Counted from the first letter of the stretch, positions 1 to 8,803 are shown. The stretch is 64,000 nucleotides of DNA from Candidatus Melainabacteria bacterium (GCA_016716405.1 JADJWK010000003.1:434001-498000); one strand, 5' to 3'. Made by a program: numbers and translations. The notes: generated from the sequence alone by a model not told the origin.

Positions 1-502
1 CCCACCAGGCGCCGAGCAGTCCGGCGCCACCATATATGATGCTGGAAAAGCAGCTGAGCCAGCCGATCGCGACAGACACTGCTGCCGATGGTGTGGCGCC
101 GCTGGCGAGATACGGCTTGAAGGGCATGACGAAGGTCTGCTTGAGACAGTCCATCATCGGACTCAAGAAGCCGAACATCATGCCGAGTATATAAACGGCT
201 GCCACCGCTATCAATACCATGGGAATGAGCTTTTCGATTTGCCTGATGAACAGATAGAAGTCTGCGTTCGGACAGTACTCGATCACTTCGTCTTTCTCGA
301 GAAGGATACTGCGCCCATCCGGGGTGAATTGCACAAAAGACCGGGGCGCGAAGACACGCTTGCCGGCGCCTTCTTCGATCAGGTCGGGAGAGTTCCGGTA
401 GAGACTCGAGCCCTTGAGCCATTCGCTCGGGCTCCGGGGAGCCTGGCGCTGCGTCCGGCGCTCTTCTTGATACTCTTCGTCGAAGCGGCTGGGCTCGCTC
501 AT
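1..502 (-). CDS. Putative membrane protein, 3' end cut off by the window edge
   Basis: The frame opens with ATG at 502, directly abutting the TAG stop (503-505) of the upstream kinase gene, and stays open for 167 codons to the left edge. The first 90 residues are hydrophilic and rich in Arg and Glu. A strongly hydrophobic helix lies at about residues 92-113 and a second at about 140-165, so at least two membrane spans are present. No family is recognised. The zero-spacing arrangement implies translational coupling with the kinase, so the two products may work together at the membrane. Function is unknown. Confidence 0.7.
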   Translation of the reverse strand, partial: MSEPSRFDEEYQEERRTQRQAPRSPSEWLKGSSLYRNSPDLIEEGAGKRVFAPRSFVQFTPDGRSILLEKDEVIEYCPNADFYLFIRQIEKLIPMVLIAVAAVYILGMMFGFLSPMMDCLKQTFVMPFKPYLASGATPSAAVSVAIGWLSCFSSIIYGGAGLLGAWW

Positions 503-1906
503 CTAGCGTCTCTTGCCTCCCATCTTCAGGATGGCGTCGATGACAGCTTCGATGGTTTGCGGCCTGTCCTCCGGCTCCATCTGCGTGAGGGCGATGACCA
601 GCTGGTCCATAGAATCCGAGATTCTACTGTTTGTGCTCTTCGGGCTGTTCACCGAGATCGGCTCGGGATCGAGACCGGTAAGGAGAAAATAGAGAGTCGC
701 TCCCAGGGCATAGAGGTCGCTGGCTTGCCGGGCTTTTCCCCGGAGCTGCTCCGGGGCGATATAGGCTTGTTTGCCGATGATGGTGCCGGTGGCGGTGCCC
801 AGAAAGAGGTTGGCGGCACCGAAGTCGATAAGGCTGACCAGACCGTCATCGTCGACGATCAGATTGGATGGAGTCAGGTCTTTATGAATCACCGGCGGGT
901 CGCGCCCATGTAGATAAGCCACTATGTCGGCAATCTGCAGAGCCCAGTCCAGGACTTCTCTTTCGTCCTGGGCGCCGTGTTCCTGCACCAGACGTCTGAG
1001 GTCCTGACCTTTCAATTGCTCGATCAGAAGATAGTGCCGCCCTTCTTCCACGAAGATGTCAATTACCCGGGCTATGCGAGGATGATCCAGAGAAGCCAGG
1101 AGCTTGGCCTCTCTGGTGAGTAGCTCCACTGCTTTCGCCTTCAGCTCTTCGTTGCTGTCGTCCGGAACCACCGACTCTTTGAGGATCATCTTTTGGAGCT
1201 TCTGGTCTTCCATGCCGGCCACTTGATAGATTGCCGACATGCCCCCGAAAGCCACCTGTCTTTCTACTTCCAGGGTGCCGCCCCTGACTTTCTGCCCCGG
1301 CTCCAGGGGAATGAAATTCGTGGAGCCGAAACGCCTCGCCAGCTCTTCTTCCCAGAGCTCGGTATAGCCCAGGGACTCGGTCTTGCCCTCGCCATGAAGA
1401 TAAGTCCTGGCCTCCAGGAGCTCCGGAAAGGAGTCCCCACCGCCGCCCCAGACATCGATAGCGACGATCAAGTCCTCCAGAGCTTTTTCGCCCAGACGGC
1501 TGAGACTCAAATTGATGCGGCGCCCGTCATTGAAAGTCAGGGTCAGGTGACCGGCGGCGCCGGGCTTGAATTTCACGCCTTTGAGCTGTTCCCATTTCGC
1601 CTGCTTGCGCATCGAGCGGGAGGGCAGGAGCAGGAAGGGAAATGAGAGCCCGTCCCTGGTTACGAAAATGGTGTTGTCGGCCACGACCGCAGCCAGGAGG
1701 CAGAGAAACATGAGGATGAGGGAGAGGGTGCCCATGACTATGAGACCCGCCTGCATGGTGGTAAAGCCGTTGAGATAGCTGAAGAAAGCGACGACGGAGG
1801 TCCAGACGAAAAAGAGGATATATGAAGGAAGAATGACGAAAAGGCAGCGGTAGACAAGGGTTGGCAGCAGCTCTCGATACTTGATTGTGATCTCGGCTTC
1901 AGCCAT
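503..1906 (-). CDS. Membrane-anchored Hanks-type Ser/Thr protein kinase with C-terminal kinase domain
   Basis: The 467-residue product has two N-terminal membrane helices (about residues 18-42 and 53-76), a beta-rich segment resembling a bacterial PH-like domain (about 78-150), and a C-terminal kinase domain from about 210. Visible kinase elements are the glycine-rich loop FGGMSAIY (220-227), the beta-3 lysine in ILKES (K243), the catalytic loop HKDLTPSN (341-348), DFG (361-363) and APEQLRG. The usual DLKPSN lysine is Thr. The ATG at 1906 is preferred over an in-frame ATG at 1930 because an AGAGGGG ribosome-binding site sits just upstream of it. The domain order, with the kinase last, differs from the common arrangement. 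The substrate is unknown. Confidence 0.85.
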   Translation of the reverse strand: MAEAEITIKYRELLPTLVYRCLFVILPSYILFFVWTSVVAFFSYLNGFTTMQAGLIVMGTLSLILMFLCLLAAVVADNTIFVTRDGLSFPFLLLPSRSMRKQAKWEQLKGVKFKPGAAGHLTLTFNDGRRINLSLSRLGEKALEDLIVAIDVWGGGGDSFPELLEARTYLHGEGKTESLGYTELWEEELARRFGSTNFIPLEPGQKVRGGTLEVERQVAFGGMSAIYQVAGMEDQKLQKMILKESVVPDDSNEELKAKAVELLTREAKLLASLDHPRIARVIDIFVEEGRHYLLIEQLKGQDLRRLVQEHGAQDEREVLDWALQIADIVAYLHGRDPPVIHKDLTPSNLIVDDDGLVSLIDFGAANLFLGTATGTIIGKQAYIAPEQLRGKARQASDLYALGATLYFLLTGLDPEPISVNSPKSTNSRISDSMDQLVIALTQMEPEDRPQTIEAVIDAILKMGGKRR

Positions 1907-2075
1907 AGCCCGGCCCCTCTTGATCCCCATTAAGCAAATTCTACATTCCCAGGCCTGCCGCTATTCGCCAGCGTAGCGGCTCCTGACCGGTCTGCGGGCC
2001 CGGATTGCCCGGCCGGTAGAGCCGGTCTATCTGTATACTCTACCTGTTCTTGCTAGATATAGAGAGGATCGGAGG

Positions 2076-2564
2076 ATGACCACTGCCGCCGTGAGCGAAA
2101 TGAAAACCGTACTGGATATACAACAGATCAAGGAGCTAATACCGCACAGATATCCTTTCTTGCTGGTTGACCGGGTTACCGACCTCGAGGCCGGCAAATC
2201 GGCTAAGGGCTATAAGAACCTTACCGCCAACGAGCCGTTTTTCCAGGGTCACTTTCCGTTCCGGGCAATCATGCCTGGTGTCTTGATGGTGGAAGCCCTG
2301 GCCCAGCTCGCCTGCATCGCGATCTTGATGAAGGAGGAGTACAGGGACAAGCTCGGCGTCTTCACCGGTATCGACGGATTCAAGTTCCGCGCCATGGTAG
2401 AGCCCGGCGACCGGCTCGACATGGAAGTGGAGCTTCTCAAGATCAAGGGACCGGTGGGCAAGCTGCGAGCCATCGCCAGGGTCGGCGATAAGGTCGCCTG
2501 CGAAGGCGAGATTTCCTTCTCCATGATCGACAAGGAGAAGGTGGCCACCATGAAGCGCGACTGA
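2076..2564 (+). CDS. fabZ: 3-hydroxyacyl-[acyl-carrier-protein] dehydratase FabZ
   Basis: FabZ dehydrates (3R)-hydroxyacyl-ACP in the cytoplasmic type II fatty acid cycle. The 162-residue length fits. The hot-dog fold signature is clear: IPHRYPFLLVDRV near residue 22, then GHFPFRAIMPGV with catalytic His59 and the helix MVEALAQ with catalytic Glu73. An AGAGAGG/GGAGG-rich leader precedes the ATG. The gene lies 28 bases upstream of lpxA, the usual fabZ-lpxA pairing that balances fatty acid and lipid A synthesis. The partition between the 3-hydroxyacyl pool for lipid A and chain elongation is the established reason for this linkage. Confidence 0.95.
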   Translation: MTTAAVSEMKTVLDIQQIKELIPHRYPFLLVDRVTDLEAGKSAKGYKNLTANEPFFQGHFPFRAIMPGVLMVEALAQLACIAILMKEEYRDKLGVFTGIDGFKFRAMVEPGDRLDMEVELLKIKGPVGKLRAIARVGDKVACEGEISFSMIDKEKVATMKRD

Positions 2565-2592
2565 ACCATATATATAAGGAATTAGAAAATCC

Positions 2593-3459
2593 ATGGCTAT
2601 TCATCCTACTGCCATTATCGGCGATGGCGCCGACATACATGAGCTGGCCGAGATCGGTCCGTACAGCGTCATCGGAGCCAATGTCAAGATTGGCTCCGGA
2701 ACCATCATCGGACCGCATGTGGTGATTGACGGTCATACCGAGCTCGGTGCCGACTGTAATATCTATGCCGGTGCCACCATCGGTCTCGATCCTCAGGACC
2801 GGGGCTATAAAGGCGAGCCGACTGGTGTCAAGATTGGGGACCGGGTGCATATCCGCGAGTATGCCACCATCCATCGTGCCACCGGAGAAGGTTTCACCAC
2901 CATCGGTGATGATTGCTTTCTGATGAACTATGCCCACGTCGCCCATAACTGCAAGGTCGGCAAGGGTGTCACCATGGCCAACAGCGCCACTCTTGCCGGT
3001 CACGTGCAGGTGGGAGACTATACCGTCATGGCCGGTTTCGTCGTAGTGCACCAGCATGTCCAGATTGGCAGGCTCTGCATGTTTTCGGGGATGACCGGCA
3101 CCCGGGTCGACATTCCTCCTTTCGCCACCCTGGATGGAAGACCCAGCATGTTCCGGGGGATCAACCGGGTCGGTCTCAAGCGGGTCAATGTCAGCCAGGA
3201 GGTTCGCACAGCCATCAAAGAGACTTACCGTCTGGTCTATCGTGAAGGTCTGAACGCCACCCAGGCTTTGACCAGGATTGAGCAGGAGATCGAGCCTTAT
3301 CCGGAAGTGAAAGAAATAGTTGATTTCATCCGGGGCAGCAAGCGCGGAATCTGTCAGGCTCTGCAGGACGAGGATGAAGGCGAAGGCGAAGGCGGGAAGA
3401 AGACTACCGCCACTCGTGAGCGGGGCGTCTTGAGCGCCGGTGCCGCCGGCAGCCTCTGA
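2593..3459 (+). CDS. lpxA: UDP-N-acetylglucosamine acyltransferase LpxA
   Basis: LpxA catalyses the first step of lipid A synthesis, acylating UDP-GlcNAc from 3-hydroxyacyl-ACP. The N-terminal two thirds is a run of hexapeptide (left-handed beta-helix) repeats beginning HPTAIIGDGADI. The segment MNYAHVAHNCKVG holds the catalytic His (His118 here, equivalent to E. coli His125), and the C-terminal helical part follows from about residue 200. At 288 residues it is about 25 longer than the E. coli enzyme because of a low-complexity Glu/Gly tail. An AAGGA element precedes the start. The gene implies an LPS-bearing outer membrane. Confidence 0.95.
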   Translation: MAIHPTAIIGDGADIHELAEIGPYSVIGANVKIGSGTIIGPHVVIDGHTELGADCNIYAGATIGLDPQDRGYKGEPTGVKIGDRVHIREYATIHRATGEGFTTIGDDCFLMNYAHVAHNCKVGKGVTMANSATLAGHVQVGDYTVMAGFVVVHQHVQIGRLCMFSGMTGTRVDIPPFATLDGRPSMFRGINRVGLKRVNVSQEVRTAIKETYRLVYREGLNATQALTRIEQEIEPYPEVKEIVDFIRGSKRGICQALQDEDEGEGEGGKKTTATRERGVLSAGAAGSL

Positions 3460-3492
3460 TAGAGTAGAGATAGTCTAAATCGGTATCTCTAA

Positions 3493-4857
3493 GTGACTTC
3501 ACAATCCGAAAACAGTCAGTCCGGCTATGGCTCGGTTTTGCGAAATCCGCAATTCATGAGTCTGTGGATCGCCCAGATCTTTTCGCAGTTTGCCGACCGG
3601 GCGGTTTTCGTGCTTTTTGTCGCCGTCCTGACATCTCTTCAGCACTCCACTATCGCCGGCCATTACGTGGGCGCCGCCCAGATGACCAGCCTGCTCTATG
3701 TGGCTTTCACAATACCAGCCATTATCTTGAGCCCGGTGGCCGGCGTCTACGTCGACCGCTGGTCGAACAAAGCCGTCCTCATCGCGTCCAATCTATTGCG
3801 GGCCGGATTCGTGGCCCTGGTCGCCACTTCTTTCGTAAAGCATTCACCCACGGCCGCTTTCACCCTGGCGTTCCTGATCTCGATCGGGTCCCAGTTTTTC
3901 GCCCCAGCCGAGACTGCCTCGATTCCGCGTCTTGTCAAGAAAGGCGATCTGCTGGCGGCCAACTCGCTTTTCTTCACCACAATGATGATCGCCCTGGGCT
4001 TCGGTTTCGCTATAGGCGATCCGATCATCTCCTCCACCGGTATCGGCAAAGCCCCCTATGCCGTGGCTGGCGGCTTCCTGATCGCGGCTTTGCTCCTTGT
4101 CGGCATCAAGGACAACGAGCCGGTTCAGAAAGAGCCGGAGCCCTGGTGGGAGGAGCTGCGCTTCGGGATAGCCTATATAGTCACCAGCCGGGATGTTTTC
4201 CGGGCGATTATCAAGATCACGATTCTGTTCAGCACGATAATCACCCTGAATATCATCGCGGTGGGGCTGGCCGAGCAGGTGGTCGACCTGAAGCCCCAGC
4301 AGTTCGGCTATATAGTGGCTGCTGCCGGACTCGGCATGGGTGTCGGTAATTTCCTGGTCGGTCAGTTCTGCGGACATATAAAATCCACCCTCCTGGCTTA
4401 CAGGGGCTTCTGCTTCCTGGGTTTTTTCATGAGCTTGCTCGGAAGCTTGGGATTTTTTAAGGCGAATGCTCAGGCTCTGATAGGTGTGCAGAATTTCAGT
4501 TTCGGGGGCGTGCTCCTGATCGTCCCGCTTACCCTGGCTGCTCTGGTCGGAGCATCCTGCGCCATGGTGGCGGTTCCGACCTATGCAGCCCTTCAGGCCG
4601 CGGTGCCGGAGCAATTGCGCGGCAAGGTTTTCGGCGCCCAGAATACCGCCATGTCGGCGGCTTCGACGATTCCGGTGATCCTGGCCGGGGTCGCCACTGA
4701 CAACCTCCCCGGAGGCGTATCCACCACTCTCCTGATTATCGGAGTCCCTACCCTGGTCGCCGGTTTACATTATCTCCGCCAGGAGATGAAAGCCCTTGCC
4801 GAGGTGGCCAGGGAAGAGGAGACTGCCGATGAGAGCGTCGAGCATGGTATTCTCTGA
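3493..4857 (+). CDS. Major facilitator superfamily transporter
   Basis: The 454-residue protein has about twelve hydrophobic helices and the MFS loop 2-3 signature in degenerate form (GVYVDRWSNKAV), with a central hydrophilic loop around residue 215. The start is GTG at 3493, giving an N-terminus of short polar residues before the first helix (LWIAQIFSQFADRAVF). It most resembles the drug/siderophore-exporter-like MFS group also related to lysophospholipid transporter LplT. Its position 33 bases after lpxA and 25 before a glycosyltransferase suggests a role in envelope lipid or glycan traffic, but the substrate cannot be deduced. Confidence 0.85.
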   Translation: MTSQSENSQSGYGSVLRNPQFMSLWIAQIFSQFADRAVFVLFVAVLTSLQHSTIAGHYVGAAQMTSLLYVAFTIPAIILSPVAGVYVDRWSNKAVLIASNLLRAGFVALVATSFVKHSPTAAFTLAFLISIGSQFFAPAETASIPRLVKKGDLLAANSLFFTTMMIALGFGFAIGDPIISSTGIGKAPYAVAGGFLIAALLLVGIKDNEPVQKEPEPWWEELRFGIAYIVTSRDVFRAIIKITILFSTIITLNIIAVGLAEQVVDLKPQQFGYIVAAAGLGMGVGNFLVGQFCGHIKSTLLAYRGFCFLGFFMSLLGSLGFFKANAQALIGVQNFSFGGVLLIVPLTLAALVGASCAMVAVPTYAALQAAVPEQLRGKVFGAQNTAMSAASTIPVILAGVATDNLPGGVSTTLLIIGVPTLVAGLHYLRQEMKALAEVAREEETADESVEHGIL

Positions 4858-4882
4858 GACTGTCATATAAACTATATAAGAT

Positions 4883-6283
4883 ATGCGAAACAGACTGATC
4901 CTACTGGGAATAACGGCTTCCATCTGGGCGATGCTCAAGATGGTCGACAGTCTTGTCACCGGACCCGAGCTCCTGTTCTTGCTCTATGTCGCCCTGGCTT
5001 TGATGATCACCCACTCGGTCTGGCTGTTCAGCGCCCAGAGCGAATGGCACAAGAAGGCCCGGCATTATGTAAAGCGCCGGGTCTCCCGGGCTGTAAAGAA
5101 AGTTCTCAATAGCTCGCCGGGATCCGTTTCGGTCGACCCCGTGAGCGAAGACGCTCTCAACGGCGAGGCAGATGAAGCCTGGCACCCATGGGTCGATATC
5201 TTCGTGGCTGCCAAGAACGAGAGCCGGGTGATAGGCAACACCGTCGCCACTCTCTTCAAGCTCGATTACGATCGTTTCTATGTCTGGGTGATTGACGACG
5301 GCTCCACCGACGACATGCCTGAGGTCCTGGCGGAGCTCTGCACCAGATATGATCGCTTGCGGGTGATTCGCCGGGAGCCGGGTTCGGTCCCGGGCAAGTC
5401 CGCCGCTCTCAACGATGCTCTGCCGCTCTCCAAGGGCGACGTGATTGCTGTTTTCGACGCCGACGCCTATGTAGAGCCGGACTTCCTCAACCAGATCCTT
5501 CCGCACCTGCAGGGTGAAGGAGTAGGGGCGGTACAGGCGCAGAAGCGTATCTATCTTCATCAGAAGGGCTTCCTGGTCGGTTGCCAGGCGTCCGAATATT
5601 CGCTCGATACTTATTTCCAGGTCGGTCGTGACCTCATAGGTGGTGCGGTCGAATTGCGCGGCAACGGCGAGCTGATCAAGCGCGCTGCTTTGATCGATGT
5701 CGGTGGCTGGAATAACAGGACTCTCACCGACGATCTCGATCTGAGCATGAGACTGCTCGTCAGCAACTGGGATATCAAATTCTGTCCCGACGCTCATGTC
5801 TTCGAGGAAGGCGTCACCAATATCAAGGCTCTCTGGCGCCAGCGAAGGCGCTGGGCAGAAGGAAGCATTCGTCGTTATCTAGACTATATATTTCCGCTCA
5901 ACTCGCCGACCCGTCTTTCCCTCGTAGAGCGAATCGATACGCTGGTATTCACGGTTTATTTCGTGGTACCGGCATTGATACTTATGGAGTTGACTTCCGA
6001 CGTCCTGCGATTCTTCACCGGCGGTCCTACCTATGGAAGTTTCCTGGCTCTCTCCGTTCTCGCAGTGCTCTGGGTCAGCCAGCTCAATCTATTCATCGCC
6101 ACCAGGCTCTACCGCAAGCTCGGTGTCTGGGAAGCGCTCGTCGACAGTGTCCTGGTCACTGCGTATTTATTCCTGCACTGGATTCCGTGTATAGTGATCT
6201 CGTTCGGCCAGATCCTTTTTGGAAAGCAAGCCTCGACCTGGCACCGCACTGAGCACATCGGCCAGACAACCTCGAACGTCTGA
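4883..6283 (+). CDS. Processive family 2 glycosyltransferase, membrane-bound
   Basis: The product (466 residues) has one or two N-terminal membrane helices, a GT-A catalytic domain and several C-terminal helices. This is the layout of cellulose/hyaluronan/PgaC-type synthases. Key motifs are DDGSTD (nucleotide binding), VFDADAYVEPDFL (DxD metal site), the acceptor-site region TDDLDLSMRL, and QRRRWAEGS (the QxxRW signature). No PilZ domain is present. It ends the fabZ-lpxA-MFS run, so an exported polysaccharide or glycolipid product is likely. The sugar is not determinable from sequence. Confidence 0.88.
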   Translation: MRNRLILLGITASIWAMLKMVDSLVTGPELLFLLYVALALMITHSVWLFSAQSEWHKKARHYVKRRVSRAVKKVLNSSPGSVSVDPVSEDALNGEADEAWHPWVDIFVAAKNESRVIGNTVATLFKLDYDRFYVWVIDDGSTDDMPEVLAELCTRYDRLRVIRREPGSVPGKSAALNDALPLSKGDVIAVFDADAYVEPDFLNQILPHLQGEGVGAVQAQKRIYLHQKGFLVGCQASEYSLDTYFQVGRDLIGGAVELRGNGELIKRAALIDVGGWNNRTLTDDLDLSMRLLVSNWDIKFCPDAHVFEEGVTNIKALWRQRRRWAEGSIRRYLDYIFPLNSPTRLSLVERIDTLVFTVYFVVPALILMELTSDVLRFFTGGPTYGSFLALSVLAVLWVSQLNLFIATRLYRKLGVWEALVDSVLVTAYLFLHWIPCIVISFGQILFGKQASTWHRTEHIGQTTSNV

Positions 6284-6810
6284 AAATACCCGTTTTCCAG
6301 CCGATAAAGTTTTCTGTCGCTGAGGGCAGGCAGCAATTCGCGATAGCGCCGATAGTATCGCGTTCGTCTTCTTGGCATGCCCTTCGCGGGCAAATGCATG
6401 CTACGAAAAGCGTTAAGCCAAGCGAGTTTCGCTTCAGCCTGGCAATCACGAAGAAGCGATTCGATCAGCCTGTTGCTTTCTGTAAATGTTTGAGAAGGAG
6501 ACGCCCCCTCGCATCCTCTGTCGTCAAGAGGCGCATGGTCCGTGTATGATGACCAGCGGCACCCAATCGTATGTGATACCAGAATCGACTGGATATGCAT
6601 CTTGAAAAGCGGCTGTCAAGAAAACAAACTTTTTACAGTTGCACAGATCGTTGAATGGCAAGCAGTATCGATGTTTCCGCGTAGTTACTACAAAATTCAA
6701 GATGGAGTCTATAGACCTGTATTGCAAAATGGGTACAATTGGTGTGTCCCAGGCCCGGTGGTCTCGGATTTTGGTCAACCCTTTAGTACAAATCACAGAT
6801 GGAGAAGTGC
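6284..6810 (+). other. Intergenic region without a supported gene
   Basis: This roughly 530-base stretch is more AT-rich than its neighbours. Its open frames lack ribosome-binding sites and recognisable composition. A TACAAT hexamer at 6734-6739 could be a -10 element for the downstream small-protein array, but no convincing -35 element lies at the right distance. No repeat, tRNA or terminator stem was seen. Confidence 0.5.
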
Positions 6811-7200
6811 ATGCTTAAGAAGATAGCGTCCTCTTTTGTTATCGCGACCACCCTCGTGGGCACGATGGCAGCTCCCTCCTTCGCCGATGATGACACCTTC
6901 CGGACAATCGTATTCTTGCCGGTTCGAGTTCTCGGCTCTGGAGTGGGCACGGTCGTTGGAGTACCCCTCGGCATGGTCAAGGATGGTACCCGTGGTTCTA
7001 TCCAAGCGACAAAATGGGTCGCCGATAAACTCGGTGACGAAGACGGTACATACCACCAGGTAGTTGGTGGCGTAGTCGGTGGTCCTTTCGGACTCGTCGG
7101 TGGTGCCGCATATGGTGTGTTTGATGGTGGCTGGCACGGTATGAAAACCGGTTTCGAGCAACCATTCAGCAAAGACGCCTTCACATTCAAGGACGAATAG
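6811..7200 (+). CDS. Small secreted glycine-zipper protein, tandem family member 1
   Basis: The 129-residue product begins with a clear signal peptide (MLKKIASSFVIATTLVG... ending APSFA before DDD). The ATG at 6811 is chosen over one at 6799 because a GGAG box overlaps the earlier codon. The mature part contains a glycine-patterned hydrophobic segment, then KLGDEDG, then VVGGVVGGPFGLVGG with YG and HGM repeats, ending FEQPFSKDAF. Glycine every fourth residue suggests a membrane-inserting or self-assembling helix pair. It is the first of four adjacent paralogues. No named family is recognised; it is loosely reminiscent of the exosortase-associated TIGR04073 proteins. Confidence 0.75.
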   Translation: MLKKIASSFVIATTLVGTMAAPSFADDDTFRTIVFLPVRVLGSGVGTVVGVPLGMVKDGTRGSIQATKWVADKLGDEDGTYHQVVGGVVGGPFGLVGGAAYGVFDGGWHGMKTGFEQPFSKDAFTFKDE

Positions 7201-7286
7201 CCTGAAGTGATTGCATCTGAACAGTGACGATGGTAATAACGAGAGGGTGGACAACGTGCCATCCTCACGGGCCAAGTGGAGTAACT

Positions 7287-7670
7287 ATGAAAAACAAGCT
7301 AATCGCGTTAATGACGGCGGGTGCCATGACCATGAGCATGGCTGCCCCGGCGCTCGCAGACGACAGCACGCCTCTCGGCGCCGTCGGTGCATTGCTCGGA
7401 GCAACTACCGCAACAATTATCGACACACCCGAGGGCGTGATTTACCACTCTCTCTACAACTGCCCTCTCAAAACGACCAAGTACCTGGCCGAAGCTTTCG
7501 GCGATTCGGAAGGTCTTGGCCAGAATGTTGTGGGCGCTATTCTCGGCATCCCGGTAGGCATGGTATGGGGCATCCCCTACGGCGCCATCACCGGAATGAT
7601 GTACGGCATGCGGACTGGCTGGGAAAAACCCTTCAGCACCGAGTCTTACATCGTAGTCGAGGAAAACTAG
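7287..7670 (+). CDS. Small secreted glycine-zipper protein, tandem family member 2
   Basis: The 127-residue protein starts at ATG 7287, preceded by GTGGAG. The signal peptide runs MKNKLIALMTAGAMTMS to APALA. The mature part follows the family plan: a first glycine/alanine-rich hydrophobic segment, then AEAFGDSEG, VVGAILGIPVGMVWG, a YG..TGMMYGM segment and the C-terminal motif GWEKPFSTESYI. It shares the FGDxEG turn and WEKPFS ending with member 3. It lies 86 bases after member 1 in the same orientation. Function is unknown; export to the periplasm or outer surface is inferred. Confidence 0.78.
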   Translation: MKNKLIALMTAGAMTMSMAAPALADDSTPLGAVGALLGATTATIIDTPEGVIYHSLYNCPLKTTKYLAEAFGDSEGLGQNVVGAILGIPVGMVWGIPYGAITGMMYGMRTGWEKPFSTESYIVVEEN

Positions 7671-7733
7671 GAAACCTTCTCATATAACCCGAGTTAGAGC
7701 CAAACTTCGGGTATCACGGAAAGTGGGGGAATA

Positions 7734-8138
7734 ATGAAAAACAAAACTCTAGGTCGATTCATCCTTTCAGCGACGCTGATGGCTAGCGCCACAGCTCCTG
7801 CTATGGCTCTTGACTATGAGGCCAAGCCCATCATGTGGTGCATTCAAGCGCCACTTCGCACCGTCGGTGCTCTCACCGGCGCTGCAGTATCCGGCGGAGT
7901 CAGCGGTCCTATCGACGATAGCTACCACTGGTTCCTCAAGGGTACCCAGCATGTCGCCGGCAAGTTCGGCGATGAAGAGGGTGCCGGCCAGATTGCTGCC
8001 GCAGTTCCCATCGGTGGAACCGTCGGCTTCGGTCTCGGCGCTCTTCACGGTGTCTATCGTGGCTTCTTCCACGGCTGGAAGAAAGGCTGGGAAAAGCCTT
8101 TCAGCCGCTGGAGCTATATCACGATGGAAGAGAGATAA
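7734..8138 (+). CDS. Small secreted glycine-zipper protein, tandem family member 3
   Basis: The 134-residue protein starts at ATG 7734 behind a GTGGGGG box. The signal peptide ends APAMA before LDYEAKP. The mature region has CIQAPLRTVGAL, a glycine-rich helix, then AGKFGDEEG, a second glycine-patterned segment and the ending GWEKPFSRWSYI. The Arg/Lys-rich HGWKKGWEKPFS segment is basic. The three family hallmarks (signal peptide, GDEEG turn, WEKPFS tail) are all present. Its one mature Cys is not obviously conserved in the other members. Confidence 0.78.
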   Translation: MKNKTLGRFILSATLMASATAPAMALDYEAKPIMWCIQAPLRTVGALTGAAVSGGVSGPIDDSYHWFLKGTQHVAGKFGDEEGAGQIAAAVPIGGTVGFGLGALHGVYRGFFHGWKKGWEKPFSRWSYITMEER

Positions 8139-8177
8139 GCTGGTCAGTCAGCCTACAAGCACTAATTTCTAGGAAGA

Positions 8178-8636
8178 ATGGTGAAAGGAATGTTCAAAAA
8201 ACTGTTTGCATCGCTAATCGCAGCAGGTTTGCTTATCGGAATGGCAGCTCCCAGCTTCGCTTATCCGGAAAGACCCGAGTCTGCTCGCGTAGTATATGAA
8301 ATGTGGTACTTCCCGATGCGGCTGCTCAGCCAGACCGTTACCACGATGTGGACCACCCCGACCGCGACCTTCCAGGACGCAGTCAAAGGTACCATCGGCG
8401 GAACGAAAATGGTCGCACGTAACCTCGGCAACGAGGACGGCGCCTATGAGCTCGTAGCCGGCTCGCTCGTCGGAGCACCTGTCGGTATGGTCGCCGGTGC
8501 CCTCTACGGTATGGGACACGGCTGGGCCTATGGTATGCATCATGGCTTCGTCGGCTATCCCAGCCCGCACAGCGGCAGCCATAGCATGATCTTTCAGGGC
8601 AAAGGCTTCGTAGTTCCTTACGACGACAACTACTAA
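8178..8636 (+). CDS. Small secreted glycine-zipper protein, tandem family member 4 (divergent tail)
   Basis: The 152-residue product begins with a signal peptide ending APSFA before YPERPES. Two starts are possible, 8178 (after AGGAAGA) or 8190. The family core is present: WYFPMRLLSQ, then ARNLGNEDG, then VAGSLVGAPVGMVAG and GMGHGWAYGMHHG. The C-terminus differs: the PFSxxSY motif is replaced by a longer His/Ser/Pro-rich and Tyr-ending tail (FVVPYDDNY). It closes the array and is followed by a strong hairpin. Function is unknown. Confidence 0.75.
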   Translation: MVKGMFKKLFASLIAAGLLIGMAAPSFAYPERPESARVVYEMWYFPMRLLSQTVTTMWTTPTATFQDAVKGTIGGTKMVARNLGNEDGAYELVAGSLVGAPVGMVAGALYGMGHGWAYGMHHGFVGYPSPHSGSHSMIFQGKGFVVPYDDNY

Positions 8637-8672
8637 GCTCCGAATCCTGACCTAGAGAATCCATGGCTCGTA

Positions 8673-8712
8673 GGAGTAAGTGTGGTCCCTGACCGCACTT
8701 ACTCCGTCGTTT
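8673..8712 (+). terminator. Rho-independent-type terminator of the small secreted-protein array
   Basis: A 15-bp stem with one G-U wobble (8673-8687 pairing with 8691-8705) closes a three-base CCT loop. It is followed by a short, impure T stretch (GTCGTTT). It lies 37 bases after the stop of the fourth small secreted-protein gene. The weak T tract leaves open a role as a processing or stability hairpin. Confidence 0.65.
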
Positions 8713-8774
8713 GATCGGATTGTCTTCCCAAGTGGTTATTCTTCCAAATACGGGCATATCTTCCGTAATAGATT

Positions 8775-8803
8775 TTCTGGATGGCCTCAGGGCCTGATAG
8801 ACT
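8775..8803 (+). promoter_or_regulatory. Possible promoter for the MshEN-like/murF pair
   Basis: TTCTGG (8775-8780) and TAGACT (8798-8803) are separated by 17 bases, with a TG dinucleotide one base upstream of the -10 element (extended -10). The distance to the start at 8857 is suitable. Match quality is moderate. Confidence 0.35.

Noticed and set aside
2005..2039. Promoter for fabZ (TTGCCC and TATACT)
   Set aside because: The hexamers are 23 bases apart, too far for a normal sigma-70 promoter; the TATACT alone is weak evidence.
6542..6826. 94-codon plus-strand frame in the AT-rich gap
   Set aside because: No ribosome-binding site, no family resemblance, and it overlaps the likely leader of the first small secreted-protein gene.
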